Shown: positions 35,503 to 44,639, counted from the first letter of the stretch. The stretch: 64,000 bases of DNA from Natronorubrum thiooxidans (GCF_900156475.1 NZ_FTNR01000002.1:349030-413029); one strand, 5' to 3'. Made by a program: numbers and translations. Notes: generated by a model not told the origin, from the letters alone.

Positions 35503-35691
35503 TTACCGTGAGCGTGAGCCGGTGTAGTCGTGGCCGATAACGAGGGCTGCTGCATGGACGACAACGAGCCCGAGAAAGATCGAGAGCGTTTCAGTCGAAT
35601 CGATACCGGTAAAAAAGACGGGGAGGTAGGCGATGGGCAGGAGGATACCGAGCCAGAAGCCAGCGGCGGTGACGGAGTTCTCCAGGTGCAT
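35503..35691 (-). CDS. small membrane protein with two transmembrane helices
   Basis: Product of 62 aa with hydrophobic segments at about 8-30 ('AAGFWLGILLPIAYLPVFF') and 36-55 ('LSIFLGLVVVHAAALVIGH'). It begins 9 bp after the stop of the DUF7511 gene and is certainly in the same operon. No family is recognised. Confidence 0.7.
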   Translation of the reverse strand: MHLENSVTAAGFWLGILLPIAYLPVFFTGIDSTETLSIFLGLVVVHAAALVIGHDYTGSRSR

Positions 35692-35700
35692 CTGTAATCA

Positions 35701-35892
35701 CTACTGCATCGTCTCGAGCGAGACGAACGCCCCATCGTGGGCGGTGATCCACTGGGTCATCAGTTCCTCCTCGGTTGCCTCGCGCGGAAAGATCGCACAC
35801 TCGTCGGGGGCGTTCTCGTTCTCGATAGTTGCGTGATCGAGCTCGGGCGTCGGGTCGTCGGCGAGGGGGTAGCTATCTGTGTCCATAGTCAT
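35701..35892 (-). CDS. DUF7511-like short acidic protein
   Basis: Product of 63 aa. The core 'ATIENENAPDECAIFPREATEEELMTQWITAHDGAFVSLETMQ' (residues about 21-63) matches what I recall of the haloarchaeal DUF7511 domain: an 'ENxNAPDECAIFP' strand and 'WITAxxGxFVxLE'. Role unknown. Start at 35892 or 35886 (two Met codons two apart). First gene of a two-gene operon with the small membrane protein. Confidence 0.72.
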   Translation of the reverse strand: MTMDTDSYPLADDPTPELDHATIENENAPDECAIFPREATEEELMTQWITAHDGAFVSLETMQ

Positions 35893-36118
35893 CGTTCTCA
35901 GGCGATGGGTGATCGCTCTGGAAAGTGCTACCAGCACCGCTCCTATTGTTATCGACACAATAACCGGTTACACAACGGCGAGAGCCACCGATTTGCTCGG
36001 AGACTGCGCGATCAGTCACGATTTTAGGATCGAAATCGATGCTGACGTGTACGGTGAGACTACGGCCGTCGCCCCTGGAGCCGGCCGTGAATTCGCGATC
36101 GACTTCGTACCGACGGTA

Positions 36119-37225
36119 TTACTTGCGCGTGGGCCGCGCACCGAGTGTCAACGAGACGGTCATTTCACTGCCGTTTCGCCAGATATCGATCTCGATCGTA
36201 TCGCCCGGACTGGTTTCGAGTTCGAGATACGTCGAGAGGGCGTGCCGGTCGGGGATCGGCACGCCATCGATTGCCAAAATGACGTCGCCACCGACGGGGA
36301 CCGACGTTCCAGTCCGGGGCGGCGTCGCTGCCTCGAGAACGCCGTCCGCGGCTTCGCCGTCGGCGACCGCCGTGACGAGAACGCCGGTCGCTTCCGAGAG
36401 CTGATTCGCCTCGGCGATGTGGCGATTGACGCTGAGGATCCCGATCCCGATGTACGGATGGTCGTACGTTCCTGTCTCGATGAGTGCGGGGACGACCCGT
36501 GCCGTTATCGCTGCCGGAATCGCAAAGCCGATGTTGTTCCCACCGCCGGAGTTGATGACACCGATGACGTTGCCGTCGATATCGACGAGTGGCCCGCCGC
36601 TGTTGCCGGGATTGACTGCGGCATCGGTCTGGATCGCGTTCGAAACCGAAAACTCCCGATCCGGTAGATCGAGCGTTCGATTGACGCCGCTGACGATACC
36701 CTGGGTCATCGTCCCCTCGAGACCGTAGGGGTTGCCGATGGCGAGGACCTCCTGGCCGACGACGGGCCACTTGTCCGTTAACGACAGCGGAGTCGATGCG
36801 GCGGGAACGTGATCGACCTCAAGGACGGCCAGATCGCTATAGAAATCGGTCCCGAGCAATCGAGTCCCCGTCCAGTCGCCGGTGATATACTGGAGATCGA
36901 TTGCGTCGCCGCCGGCGACGACGTGTTCGTTCGTCACGAGATGAGAGTCGTCGATGAGAAAGCCGGATCCCTGTCCACGCCCTTCCTCGCCGGTGACTGG
37001 GTCACTGATGCCCACAACCTGGACCTGCGTGACCGAGTCGATAACGGACTGGTAGATGTCCGTATACACCGATCCGTCGGCGACGTTGTCCCGGTCGATC
37101 GAATGGGAGGAGCGCCCCTCCATCGAGTTGTCGACCTGGGGCTCCGAACAGCCAGCGAGGGCACCGACGAGGCCGCTACCGGCCAGCGTAAGAAACCCGC
37201 GCCGATCCAGCTGGGAGTCGTTCAT
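36119..37225 (-). CDS. HtrA/DegP-type serine protease, Tat lipoprotein
   Basis: Product of 368 aa. A signal with twin Arg (DRRGFLTLAGSG) and lipobox LAGC (C26) anchors it outside the membrane. The chymotrypsin-like domain has the full triad: H101 in TNEHVV, D131 in YSDLAV, S209 in NPGNSGGPL. A PDZ domain covers about 270-365 ('GVLVTAVADGEAADGVLEAATPP' and 'VGGDVILAIDGVPI'). It degrades or refolds damaged extracytoplasmic proteins. It diverges from pus10. Confidence 0.9.
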   Translation of the reverse strand: MNDSQLDRRGFLTLAGSGLVGALAGCSEPQVDNSMEGRSSHSIDRDNVADGSVYTDIYQSVIDSVTQVQVVGISDPVTGEEGRGQGSGFLIDDSHLVTNEHVVAGGDAIDLQYITGDWTGTRLLGTDFYSDLAVLEVDHVPAASTPLSLTDKWPVVGQEVLAIGNPYGLEGTMTQGIVSGVNRTLDLPDREFSVSNAIQTDAAVNPGNSGGPLVDIDGNVIGVINSGGGNNIGFAIPAAITARVVPALIETGTYDHPYIGIGILSVNRHIAEANQLSEATGVLVTAVADGEAADGVLEAATPPRTGTSVPVGGDVILAIDGVPIPDRHALSTYLELETSPGDTIEIDIWRNGSEMTVSLTLGARPTRK

Positions 37226-37379
37226 GTCCTGTGGATAGGACCCACACCATTTGAACATCCGGGATCCCCTGCTGCCGATCTCGCGACGCGTTCCTCACGG
37301 TCAGACCGCTGGGCGGCCAGCGATCGCTGGCCCGTCCGAAGGGAAAACGTGTTACCCGCGGCCGCCCGATTCCCGTCAT

Positions 37380-38759
37380 ATGATCACAGAAGACGCCCGC
37401 ACGCTACTCGAGACGGGTGCGGTCTGTGACTCCTGTCTCGGCCGCCCCTTCGCCGAGCGGAGTTTCGGACTGACCAACGCCGAACGCGGTCGGGCGCTAC
37501 GGACGACGGTCGCGATGGCCGACGACGACGACTTCGAGCCCGTCGATCCCGAGGAGTGCTGGGTCTGCGAGGGGTACTGTGGCACGTTTGACGCGATCGC
37601 CGAAACGATCGTCGACGCGCTTGAAGACGTCGATTTCGCCACCTATCAGGTCGGGACCCGCGTCCCGCCGCTGGTCGAGGAAAATGAACGGCTCCTCCGA
37701 GAGGACGCCGACCTCGAGCCGGATGTCGGCGAGTTGCTCAAACAGGAGTGCAACCGCGAGGTCGGCCGCCGCGTCGGTGCGAAGACGGGGACTGATGTCG
37801 ATTTCGACCGCCCCGACGTGCTCGCGATCGTCGACCTCGAGGCCTTCGACCCGCTCGAGGCCCTCGAGGCGGAGTCGGTCACGAGCCACGCCGTCGACGT
37901 GCAGGTCAATCCCGCGTTTGTCTACGGCCGGTATCGCAAACTCGAGCGCGACATTCCCCAGACGGAGTGGCCCTGCCGGGAGTGTGGCGGCAGCGGCATT
38001 CAGTTGGGCGACGACGGCGAGGAGCCCTGTGATTACTGTGGCGGCTCGGGCTACATGTACGACACGAGCGTCGAGCAGGTCGTCCGCCCCCACGTCGTCG
38101 ACGCTATGCAGGGCGAGGAGGGAACCTTCCACGGCGCTGGCCGCGAGGACGTCGACGCCCGAATGCTCGAGGCGGGCCGACCGTTCGTCCTCGAGGTCAA
38201 GCGGCCAAACACGCGCGATCCGGACCCCGCCGAACTCGAACGCGAGATTAACGCGGCCGCCGACGGATCGGTCGAGGTCAAGGGTCTGCGCTTGGCGACA
38301 TACGAGATGGTCGAGCGCGTCAAAGAACACGACGCGAGCAAACAGTACCGCGCCGACGTCGAGTTCGCCGACCCAATCGACGAGGCCGACTTCGAGGCGG
38401 CACTCGAGGAACTCACGGGGACGACGGTCGAGCAGGACACGCCACAGCGCGTCGACCACCGCCGCGCTTCGCTCACGCGCGAACGAACCGTCTACGACAT
38501 CGATGGCGACCTCCTCGAGCCGACGCAGGCCGAGGTCAGCGTCCACGGCGAGGGCGGCCTCTATATCAAGGAACTCATCAGCAGCGACGAGGGCCGAACG
38601 GTGCCGAGTCTGGCCGGCCTGCTCGAGACTGACGCCGAGGTGACGGCCCTAGACGTGATCGGCGTCGAAGGCGAGGACGAACCGTTCGAACTCGAGGCGT
38701 ACTTCCGGGACGAACCGCGAGCCGACGATTCGGACGACACCGCGGAAGCCGCTGACTGA
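37380..38759 (+). CDS. pus10: tRNA pseudouridine(54/55) synthase
   Basis: Product of 459 aa. Pus10 makes pseudouridine at positions 54 and 55 of archaeal tRNA. An N-terminal THUMP-like part has zinc cysteines in 'VCDSCLGRPF' and 'CWVCEGYCG'; a second Cys cluster 'CRECGGSGIQ...CDYCGGSGYMY' follows; the catalytic Asp is in 'GREDVDARML' near residue 260, with 'RPFVLEVKRP' after it. It acts one step before TrmY, encoded 2.3 kb away. The start ATG 37380 fits the Cys motif distance. A hairpin element (copy D) begins one base after its stop. Confidence 0.92.
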   Translation: MITEDARTLLETGAVCDSCLGRPFAERSFGLTNAERGRALRTTVAMADDDDFEPVDPEECWVCEGYCGTFDAIAETIVDALEDVDFATYQVGTRVPPLVEENERLLREDADLEPDVGELLKQECNREVGRRVGAKTGTDVDFDRPDVLAIVDLEAFDPLEALEAESVTSHAVDVQVNPAFVYGRYRKLERDIPQTEWPCRECGGSGIQLGDDGEEPCDYCGGSGYMYDTSVEQVVRPHVVDAMQGEEGTFHGAGREDVDARMLEAGRPFVLEVKRPNTRDPDPAELEREINAAADGSVEVKGLRLATYEMVERVKEHDASKQYRADVEFADPIDEADFEAALEELTGTTVEQDTPQRVDHRRASLTRERTVYDIDGDLLEPTQAEVSVHGEGGLYIKELISSDEGRTVPSLAGLLETDAEVTALDVIGVEGEDEPFELEAYFRDEPRADDSDDTAEAAD

Positions 38760-38760
38760 G

Positions 38761-38840
38761 ACGGACCGCTGTCCGTCAGTTCCGGCGCGACTGCGATTCA
38801 TCCTGCGGCCGCGCCGGTACATCGGTACAGCATTCCGTAT
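38761..38840 (-). repeat. dispersed hairpin element, copy D (80 bp)
   Basis: Read on the minus strand it begins ATACGGAATGCTGTACCGAT and ends GACAGCGGTCCGT. Paired parts are ACGG/CCGT, GCTGT/ACAGC and CGGCGCG/CGCGCCG. The outer part is like copies A-C; the inner part is like copy E ('GTCGCxCCGGAACTGAC'). It starts one base after the pus10 stop codon and ends 53 bp before the rnhB start. Confidence 0.75.
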
Positions 38841-38893
38841 GAGACGGCCAGCGAGTCACAACGACTTTTATCGCCGCCGCTGAGCCATGTCGT

Positions 38894-39586
38894 ATGCCAT
38901 TTGGCGTCGACGAGGCGGGGAAGGGGCCAGCGCTCGGATCGATGTTCGCCGCAGCCGTCTATCTCGAGGATCGAGCAGTGCTCCCTGAGGGCATTGCGGA
39001 CTCCAAACAACTTGCCCCGACACGGCGCGAGGAACTGGCGACACGGCTCCGTGCGGACGATCGAATTGCCGTCGGGATCGCCGAGATCACGACCGCACAG
39101 ATCGACGATCCGACGACGGATATGAACTCGCTTGCCGTCACAGCCCATGCCGAGGCGATTGCTGACGCGCTCGCGGCCCTCGAGTCCGACGCACTCGAGG
39201 TCGATTCGATTTCGGGACTCTGCGACGCCTGTGACACCGACGCCGACCGGTTCGCTCGTCGCGTGGCCGACGCCTGTGCGACCACGTCCACGTTCGAGGC
39301 GGCGATCGACCTCGAGATCGACGCCCGCCACGGGGCCGACGACGACTCGAAACTCGTCGGCGCAGCCAGCATCGTCGCCAAAGTCGAACGCGACGCCCAC
39401 ATGGCCGCCATCGCCGACGAATACGGCGCAGTCGGGAGCGGCTACCCCAGCGATCCGAATACCCGGGCATTCCTCGAGTCCTACGTCGAGCGCCACGGTG
39501 GACTCCCATCGTTTGCCCGGGAGTCGTGGTCGACTTGCGAGACCGTGCTCGCCGACGCCCAGCAGACGGGACTCGGACAGTTCTGA
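38894..39586 (+). CDS. rnhB: ribonuclease HII
   Basis: Product of 230 aa. It removes RNA, including single ribonucleotides, from RNA-DNA duplexes during replication and repair. The first catalytic pair D6-E7 is in 'FGVDEAGKGPALGSM' (Lys in place of the bacterial Arg), a further Asp is in 'EVDSISGLCDACD', and 'DDSKLVGAASIVAKVERDAHM' followed by 'GSGYPSDPNTRAFL' are family signatures. TATA-like CTTTTATC is 27 bp upstream, as for a leaderless message. Confidence 0.93.
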   Translation: MPFGVDEAGKGPALGSMFAAAVYLEDRAVLPEGIADSKQLAPTRREELATRLRADDRIAVGIAEITTAQIDDPTTDMNSLAVTAHAEAIADALAALESDALEVDSISGLCDACDTDADRFARRVADACATTSTFEAAIDLEIDARHGADDDSKLVGAASIVAKVERDAHMAAIADEYGAVGSGYPSDPNTRAFLESYVERHGGLPSFARESWSTCETVLADAQQTGLGQF

Positions 39587-39647
39587 TTCGAGTACGGTCT
39601 CGTCGCCTGCGACTGTTTTATACGCACACTCGACACACGACTGATAC

Positions 39648-40658
39648 ATGATCGACGTGATCGGACTGCTCGGACTCGCCGTGGTCGCGACGGCGGTCGT
39701 CTGGAAGGGAAGCACGTGGCTCGAGGATTCGGCCAACCGACTTGCTGCGGGCTACGGCGTTCCAGCGGTCGTCCAGGGAGCGATTATCGCCGCGGCGGGC
39801 TCGAGTATGCCGGAACTGGTCAGTGTGCTCCTTGCAACGTTGCTGCACGGCGAGTTCGAACTCGGCGTCGGGGCAATCGTCGGCTCCGCTGTGTTCAACC
39901 TGCTCGTCATTCCGGCCGCAGCAGTGCTTGCGGGCGGCGGGCAAATGTCGACGGGTCGCGATCTGGTATATAAAGAGGCGCTATTTTATATGCTCGCGGT
40001 CGCCGCCTTACTGTTGACGTTCTCGCTGGCGGTGATCTACAACCCGCTCGCGGGGGCTGGCCTGCAAGGAGCCGTCACCCGCCCGCTCGCGCTGTTTCCG
40101 CTGTTGCTGTACGGGCTGTACGTTTTTACCCAGTATCTCGATACGACCGAACACGAAGGAAGCGCTGACGATACAGTCGATCTCGTCTCTGCGTGGCTCT
40201 GGTTCGGCCTCGGACTCGTAGTTATCATCGTCGGTGTCGAAGGCCTCGTTCGGTCCGCGATCGGGCTCGGTGAGGCGTTCGGCACGCCAGCGTTCCTCTG
40301 GGGAATGATCGTCGTCGCTGCCGGCTCGAGCGTCCCGGATGCGTTCGTCAGTATCGCCGCGGCCCGGTCGGACCGCCCGTCGGTCAGTCTCGCGAACGTG
40401 TTGGGAAGCAACGTCTTCGACCTGCTCGTTGCCGTACCGGTCGGGGTATTGGTTGCCGGCACGCTGGCGATCACGTTCGAACACATCGTCCCGATGATGG
40501 GGTTTCTGATCCTCGCGACGATCGTCTTCTTTACCGTCGTCCGAACGGAGATGTTGCTCTCACGGCAGGAAGCGTGGCTGTTGCTCGTACTGTACAGCCT
40601 GTTCGTCCTCTGGCTCGTCGCAGAGAGCATCGGCATGACGAACGTCGTTCCGACCTGA
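39648..40658 (+). CDS. calcium/sodium antiporter family protein (CaCA)
   Basis: Product of 336 aa with about ten membrane helices. The two inverted alpha repeats that form the cation path are visible as 'IAAAGSSMPELVSVLLA' (near residue 47) and 'VVAAGSSVPDAFVSIAAA' (near 222), each followed by 'GxxxGSxVFxLL'. The glutamate of repeat 1 is kept; repeat 2 carries Asp (SVPD) instead of Glu, which may change ion choice. It exchanges Ca2+ or another cation for Na+ or H+. Confidence 0.88.
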   Translation: MIDVIGLLGLAVVATAVVWKGSTWLEDSANRLAAGYGVPAVVQGAIIAAAGSSMPELVSVLLATLLHGEFELGVGAIVGSAVFNLLVIPAAAVLAGGGQMSTGRDLVYKEALFYMLAVAALLLTFSLAVIYNPLAGAGLQGAVTRPLALFPLLLYGLYVFTQYLDTTEHEGSADDTVDLVSAWLWFGLGLVVIIVGVEGLVRSAIGLGEAFGTPAFLWGMIVVAAGSSVPDAFVSIAAARSDRPSVSLANVLGSNVFDLLVAVPVGVLVAGTLAITFEHIVPMMGFLILATIVFFTVVRTEMLLSRQEAWLLLVLYSLFVLWLVAESIGMTNVVPT

Positions 40659-40740
40659 GTGGCACACCGGCCACATTAATCGGGTTGCAGTGGCAGACAG
40701 ACCGATCTTGCCCGTTGGACCGGTTTTTCCGCCGGTTATC

Positions 40741-40887
40741 ATGCCTGTCTGTACGAACTGCGACAGTCCCGTCTCTCTCGACTTCGCGCGTGTATACGGT
40801 AGCGATGGCAGTGTCGAGTGGTGCCCGCGCTGTCGAGACGGGCTCCACCACGACAATAACGAGCAAAACGATGATCACCGCGGCTGA
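40741..40887 (+). CDS. DUF7563-like small zinc-ribbon protein, 48 aa
   Basis: The protein reads MPVCTNCDSPVSLDFARVYG and then 'VEWCPRCRDG', two CxxC knuckles (C4/C7, C28/C31 approximately) separated by a short strand. The pattern 'CxNCxSxVxxxFARV' is that of a haloarchaeal small zinc-finger family I recall as DUF7563. Its stop lies 7 bp from the convergent end of secD. A start 17 codons upstream is in frame but the family begins at the Cys motif. Confidence 0.7.
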   Translation: MPVCTNCDSPVSLDFARVYGSDGSVEWCPRCRDGLHHDNNEQNDDHRG

Positions 40888-40893
40888 ACCGCG

Positions 40894-42519
40894 TTACTTG
40901 TCGGTCAACAGCCGCTGGAGGATGTCCCCGTAGGCCGGTCGGGTGATGAGCACACCGACCAGCACGCCGAGGATGGTGATGATGGCGAACCCGCGCAGAT
41001 CGCCGAGGCTCAACACGGCCAGCGGCGACATCGCGATGATCGTCGTCGCCGCAGCAGCACCGATAACCCAGAACGCCTTGCGGAAGCGGGACTCGAACAC
41101 CCGCTGTGAGCTGACGTCGCCGTCGTCCATCACCTCATCGGCGATGATGATGAGGTCGTCCACCCCCGTCCCGACGACCGCGATGAACCCGGCGACGTGG
41201 GAGAGATCCAGCGGCATGCGTATCAGCGCGGCAAAGCCGAGCAGGATCACCACCTCCGCCATCGCGGTGACGATCATCGGTGTCGCGACCCGGACGTCGC
41301 TGTATCGCAGGAAGACCACACCGCTGACGGTTACCACCGACAGCGCACCGATGAGCAGCGAGTAGAGCTTGAACTGGTCGGCGAGTGCCGGCGACAGCGA
41401 GAGCGTCTGCTCTTGCTCGAGGTCGAGCGGTGCAGGGAGCGCCCCAGCCTGCAGGTTCACCGAGAGCGCTGCCCCCTGCTGTTGGGTCTGTGCGCCCATA
41501 AAGAAACTCGGGTCGTTCGCCCACGTTCCGTCGGCCATACTGCTGGCCAACGTCGGACCCATACTGTGGGCGTCGACGACCTCGCCGTCGACGACGGTGA
41601 GCAGACAGTACTGCTCGTCTGCGTGATCGAAGCTGATCGTCTCGCCGTCACCACGAAGCGAACACTGTCCGACGCCCTCACCAGTAAAGCCGATGTCGTT
41701 CATTCGATCCTGGTAGTCGGCTGCAGCGTTGCTGTCGACCTGCACTGGCACCTCATAGCCCGATCCACGCTCGGATGGCCGCGGTGGATCGACCGTTGCG
41801 ATGTCGGCTCCCGTCAACACCGTCTCGTTGGTCTGCGTGCCGTTCTCGCCCGGATAGTAGGCGACCACTTCGACGATCCCGCGCTCGGAGAGCAACGCAC
41901 GAAGCTCATCGGGATCCATGTCCGGCACTTCGGTGACGATGTAGTACTCGCCGCCGAATCTGGCCGACTCGTAGGCGGTCCCGCCGGAGAGGCCGGCCGC
42001 GTTGATCTTCGACGTGATCGTCTCGACGATTTGCGCCCGCGTCTGTGCGGTCACCCCGTCGCGGATATCTTCTTCGGGGTCGACCTCGACGCCCGCTTCC
42101 GCGAGTGCCGCGGCGAACTGCGCTCTGGTCACCTCGTCGGTGAATATCTCCGCGTGGACGTTCCCGTCGTCGTCGACGCTGACGCGTGCGTTGCCCGTCT
42201 CGAGGTCGAACTCGTCGTTGTCGTACAGTGTTTGCTCGATCTCGGTGAGCCGTTGTCGATCGACGGATCCGTCTTCCTCGTTGACCGCGCCTGCATCGAT
42301 GTTCTCGGCGGTCATCCCGACCACGGGAGCGCTAATCCGCGTCCCGCCATCGAGACCGAGTCCGTACTCGAGATTCGTTGGGTTGTCGTCCTGACTCTCG
42401 ACGTAGCTGTCGTCGGCCATGATACCACCGGGGACGAACAGGGCAACCATCGCGCCGGTGACGAAGGCCACCAGCAAGAGGAGCCGCCAGTGCTCCTTGA
42501 TGAAACTGATCGGTCCCAT
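40894..42519 (-). CDS. secD: protein-export membrane protein SecD
   Basis: Product of 541 aa. SecD and SecF use ion flow to help release exported proteins from the Sec channel. There is one N-terminal helix (about 10-33), a long extracytoplasmic region (about 40-350) with the SecD motif 'LEYGLGLDGGTRI', and five helices at the C-terminus with 'VVGTGVDDLIIIADEV', the D/E-bearing segment. The ATG overlaps the secF stop by one base (TAATG), so the two are translated together. An upstream extension of 45 codons is rejected because it runs into secF. Confidence 0.93.
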   Translation of the reverse strand: MGPISFIKEHWRLLLLVAFVTGAMVALFVPGGIMADDSYVESQDDNPTNLEYGLGLDGGTRISAPVVGMTAENIDAGAVNEEDGSVDRQRLTEIEQTLYDNDEFDLETGNARVSVDDDGNVHAEIFTDEVTRAQFAAALAEAGVEVDPEEDIRDGVTAQTRAQIVETITSKINAAGLSGGTAYESARFGGEYYIVTEVPDMDPDELRALLSERGIVEVVAYYPGENGTQTNETVLTGADIATVDPPRPSERGSGYEVPVQVDSNAAADYQDRMNDIGFTGEGVGQCSLRGDGETISFDHADEQYCLLTVVDGEVVDAHSMGPTLASSMADGTWANDPSFFMGAQTQQQGAALSVNLQAGALPAPLDLEQEQTLSLSPALADQFKLYSLLIGALSVVTVSGVVFLRYSDVRVATPMIVTAMAEVVILLGFAALIRMPLDLSHVAGFIAVVGTGVDDLIIIADEVMDDGDVSSQRVFESRFRKAFWVIGAAAATTIIAMSPLAVLSLGDLRGFAIITILGVLVGVLITRPAYGDILQRLLTDK

Positions 42520-43403
42520 TACGATCGCACCCCGTGGAACTTGTACCAGCGGAGTAAACTCAGGTTGAGCATGTAGGTGTTCATCAGGTCGGCCGCGAGG
42601 CCGACAAAGAGGATAATCCCGATCGATGCCAGCAACTCGACGCCGAACAGCCACGCAGTGACACCCATCACGAGCATCGCCGACATCGACGTCACCGTCA
42701 TCGTGACACCGGTCTCCATCGCCCGATTGGTGCTTTCATAGAAGTCACCGCTGCGACGCAGGATGTGGTTGTTTAACAGGATGTCCGAGTCGACCGAGTA
42801 GCCGATCAACATCAACAAGGCGGCGACGGTTCCAAGCGAGAGCGAGATCCCGGCGATTGCCATGAACGCGAGCGGAATCACGAGATCCGAAAACGCCGAG
42901 ATGACGATCGCGATCGACGGGACGAACGTCCGAAAGAACAGGAACGCGAGCACGCTCATGCCGAGGAACGCGGCGGCGATTCCCAACAGTGCGGTCTGTT
43001 GGGTCTCGCTACCGAAGCTTTCCGAGACCGTCGACTCGAGTTGGACGATATCGGCATCGCCGTCCTGTGCCAAGTTCTGTTCGGCCTGTTCGCGCAGCGC
43101 CGAGCTATCGGTCGAGGTGAACTGGATAACATACTGATTCTGCGTGTCGGGCGCGGCAACCGCCTGAATCGACTCCGGCTCCTCGTCGAAGGCGTTTGCA
43201 ATCTCCGCCTCAGAGGAGGTGGTCTGGACGGTCAGCTCCGACCCGCCGGCGAAGTCCATCCCCAACTGGACTGGCGTCCCCGTCACGAGAAACGAGCCAG
43301 TGAGGACGAGCAATGCAACCGCAAGAACGGCAAGCGGCACCGCCGCGAGTTGGCGGTTACTGTACCGGGTATAATTGATCTCCGGTACGTCGAAATACCC
43401 CAT
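42519..43403 (-). CDS. secF: protein-export membrane protein SecF
   Basis: Product of 294 aa with an N-terminal helix (about 17-40), the motif 'LGMDFAGGSELTVQ', an extracytoplasmic domain (about 50-130) and five C-terminal helices containing 'LMLIGYSVDSDILLNNHILRR', the conserved Tyr-Ser-x-Asp segment. It is the promoter-proximal gene of secF-secD. The start MGYFDVPEINYTRY at 43403 is preferred to one four codons upstream. Confidence 0.93.
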   Translation of the reverse strand: MGYFDVPEINYTRYSNRQLAAVPLAVLAVALLVLTGSFLVTGTPVQLGMDFAGGSELTVQTTSSEAEIANAFDEEPESIQAVAAPDTQNQYVIQFTSTDSSALREQAEQNLAQDGDADIVQLESTVSESFGSETQQTALLGIAAAFLGMSVLAFLFFRTFVPSIAIVISAFSDLVIPLAFMAIAGISLSLGTVAALLMLIGYSVDSDILLNNHILRRSGDFYESTNRAMETGVTMTVTSMSAMLVMGVTAWLFGVELLASIGIILFVGLAADLMNTYMLNLSLLRWYKFHGVRS

Positions 43404-43571
43404 ATATCGGACCACTGGCTGTCAGCCCGTGTAAGCCTTCTCAATTTCTACAGTATCTTCTAAAACGAATTATATCGGAATACCTGACGGTCTGAAGCCT
43501 GTCGAGCACGAAATCGGTGAGATGTCGTTCGAATCGGATCGAAACGACGATCGGGTCGAGCCCGACGTCTC

Positions 43572-43651
43572 ATACGGTCTGCTGTACCGAGTTACCGCCA
43601 ATCACCAGCGACGGGGTCGGTGATCGGCGGTCAGTGACGACAGCAGTCCGT
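43572..43651 (+). repeat. dispersed hairpin element, copy B (80 bp)
   Basis: Begins ATACGGTCTGCTGTACCGAG and ends GACAGCAGTCCGT. Paired arms: ACGG/CCGT, CTGCTGT/ACAGCAG and ACCGCC/GGCGGT, round the loop 'CAGCGACGGGGTCG'. It stops one base before the stop codon (complement at 43653-43655) of the DUF5812 gene and lies 169 bp upstream of the secF start. In copy C the ACCGCC/GGCGGT stem has become ACCACC/GGTGGT, a compensating change. Confidence 0.78.
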
Positions 43652-43652
43652 C

Positions 43653-44126
43653 TCAGTCCGGCAGATACCGAACGCTCAAGACACCCTCATCGGCTGCCCG
43701 ACGAACCTCGACGCGGACGGCCTCGAGGCGGGCCGCTCGAGCGATCGTTTCGTCGTCCTCAAGGACGTCCGCGGCGGCCGCATCGACGTCGTCGGATGGC
43801 ACACAAAAGATGTGAATCTCGCCGGTCCCGGCTCGCTCTTCCTGAATCAGATCGCCGACCTCGGCGTCTGCTGCCAGCTCCTTTGCGTGCTGGGTCGGCT
43901 CGAGGTCGCTGTCGACCAGCTCGATCGCGCGTCTGTCCTCGATGTCGACAAGTTGCCACGTGACCTCCAGTGGCGGGTCCGGCGCGACGGTCGCCTCGAG
44001 AACGTCGTGGACCTCGAGGCCGGGGTTCGACGCAAGCGTGTGTACCTGTGCGGTCTCGACGTCACGGACGACGGCCGAGTCGGATTCGGCATGGGTGACG
44101 ACGAACGTCCCCGTTGTTTCGCTCAT
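43653..44126 (-). CDS. DUF5812-like haloarchaeal protein
   Basis: Product of 157 aa, soluble and acidic. It begins MSETTGTFVVTHAESDSAV and contains 'VHTLASNPGLEVHDVLEATV' and 'VTWQLVDIEDRRAIELVDSDLEP'. I recall this as the haloarchaeal DUF5812 family. No catalytic residues are obvious. Start at 44126; an upstream frame adds 20 Arg- and Pro-rich residues that look spurious. Hairpin copy B follows its stop directly. Confidence 0.7.
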   Translation of the reverse strand: MSETTGTFVVTHAESDSAVVRDVETAQVHTLASNPGLEVHDVLEATVAPDPPLEVTWQLVDIEDRRAIELVDSDLEPTQHAKELAADAEVGDLIQEERAGTGEIHIFCVPSDDVDAAAADVLEDDETIARAARLEAVRVEVRRAADEGVLSVRYLPD

Positions 44127-44249
44127 AGGAGGCCGTAGGCCGCTCGTCGGTTTCCGGGTTTCGGCTTTCGGTCGGGCCGTCTCCATGACGGTTCCCGCCG
44201 GGTGAGGACCGAAAACACCCTTTATGAGTCCAGTATGAATACTGCCTGT

Positions 44250-44561
44250 ATGGTCTGTTCGAAACTCCTGAAACTCTGTTACGCCTCGAGTGCACTGTAC
44301 GGCCTCCTTACGGCACTTGCACCCAAGCGGAGCCTGTCCCTGTCACTGAACTGCTGGAAGCGCAGTTTCGAGAACGTCTCGGAACTCGAGCCGAAACCGT
44401 GGTACGTCCGCAGCACCCGCGCAATTGGGATCGGTATGATCGCCGCCGGACTTGCCGGGTTCGTCCTCGAAGAGCGTGCACGCGAGTCCGCAGACGCAGA
44501 CGACGAGTCGGATGTCGACATCGTCGAAGTCGACGTCGATAGCGACGACTCGGCCAACTAA
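44250..44561 (+). CDS. small membrane-associated protein, 103 aa
   Basis: The protein reads MVCSKLLKLCYASSALYGLL, with one weak hydrophobic segment near the start and a clearer one near 65-82 ('AIGIGMIAAGLAGFVLEERA'), followed by a strongly acidic tail (DDESDVDIVEVDVDSDD). No family is recognised. ATG 44250 is chosen because CTTTATGA lies about 27 bp upstream; ATG 44235 in the same frame is the alternative. Confidence 0.65.
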   Translation: MVCSKLLKLCYASSALYGLLTALAPKRSLSLSLNCWKRSFENVSELEPKPWYVRSTRAIGIGMIAAGLAGFVLEERARESADADDESDVDIVEVDVDSDDSAN

Positions 44562-44639
44562 CCGCTTTTTCGGGTCGACCACGACGCTGACCGAGTGCGT
44601 GACGGAACGCCTTTAGCGTCGGCGGTCGCCGTCTCTCAT

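Noticed and set aside
43517..43963. Plus-strand frame that starts in hairpin copy B and reads CCTELPPIT
   Set aside because: It resembles the PHP C-terminus only because both are translated from the hairpin element; beyond the element it is a shadow of the DUF5812 gene.
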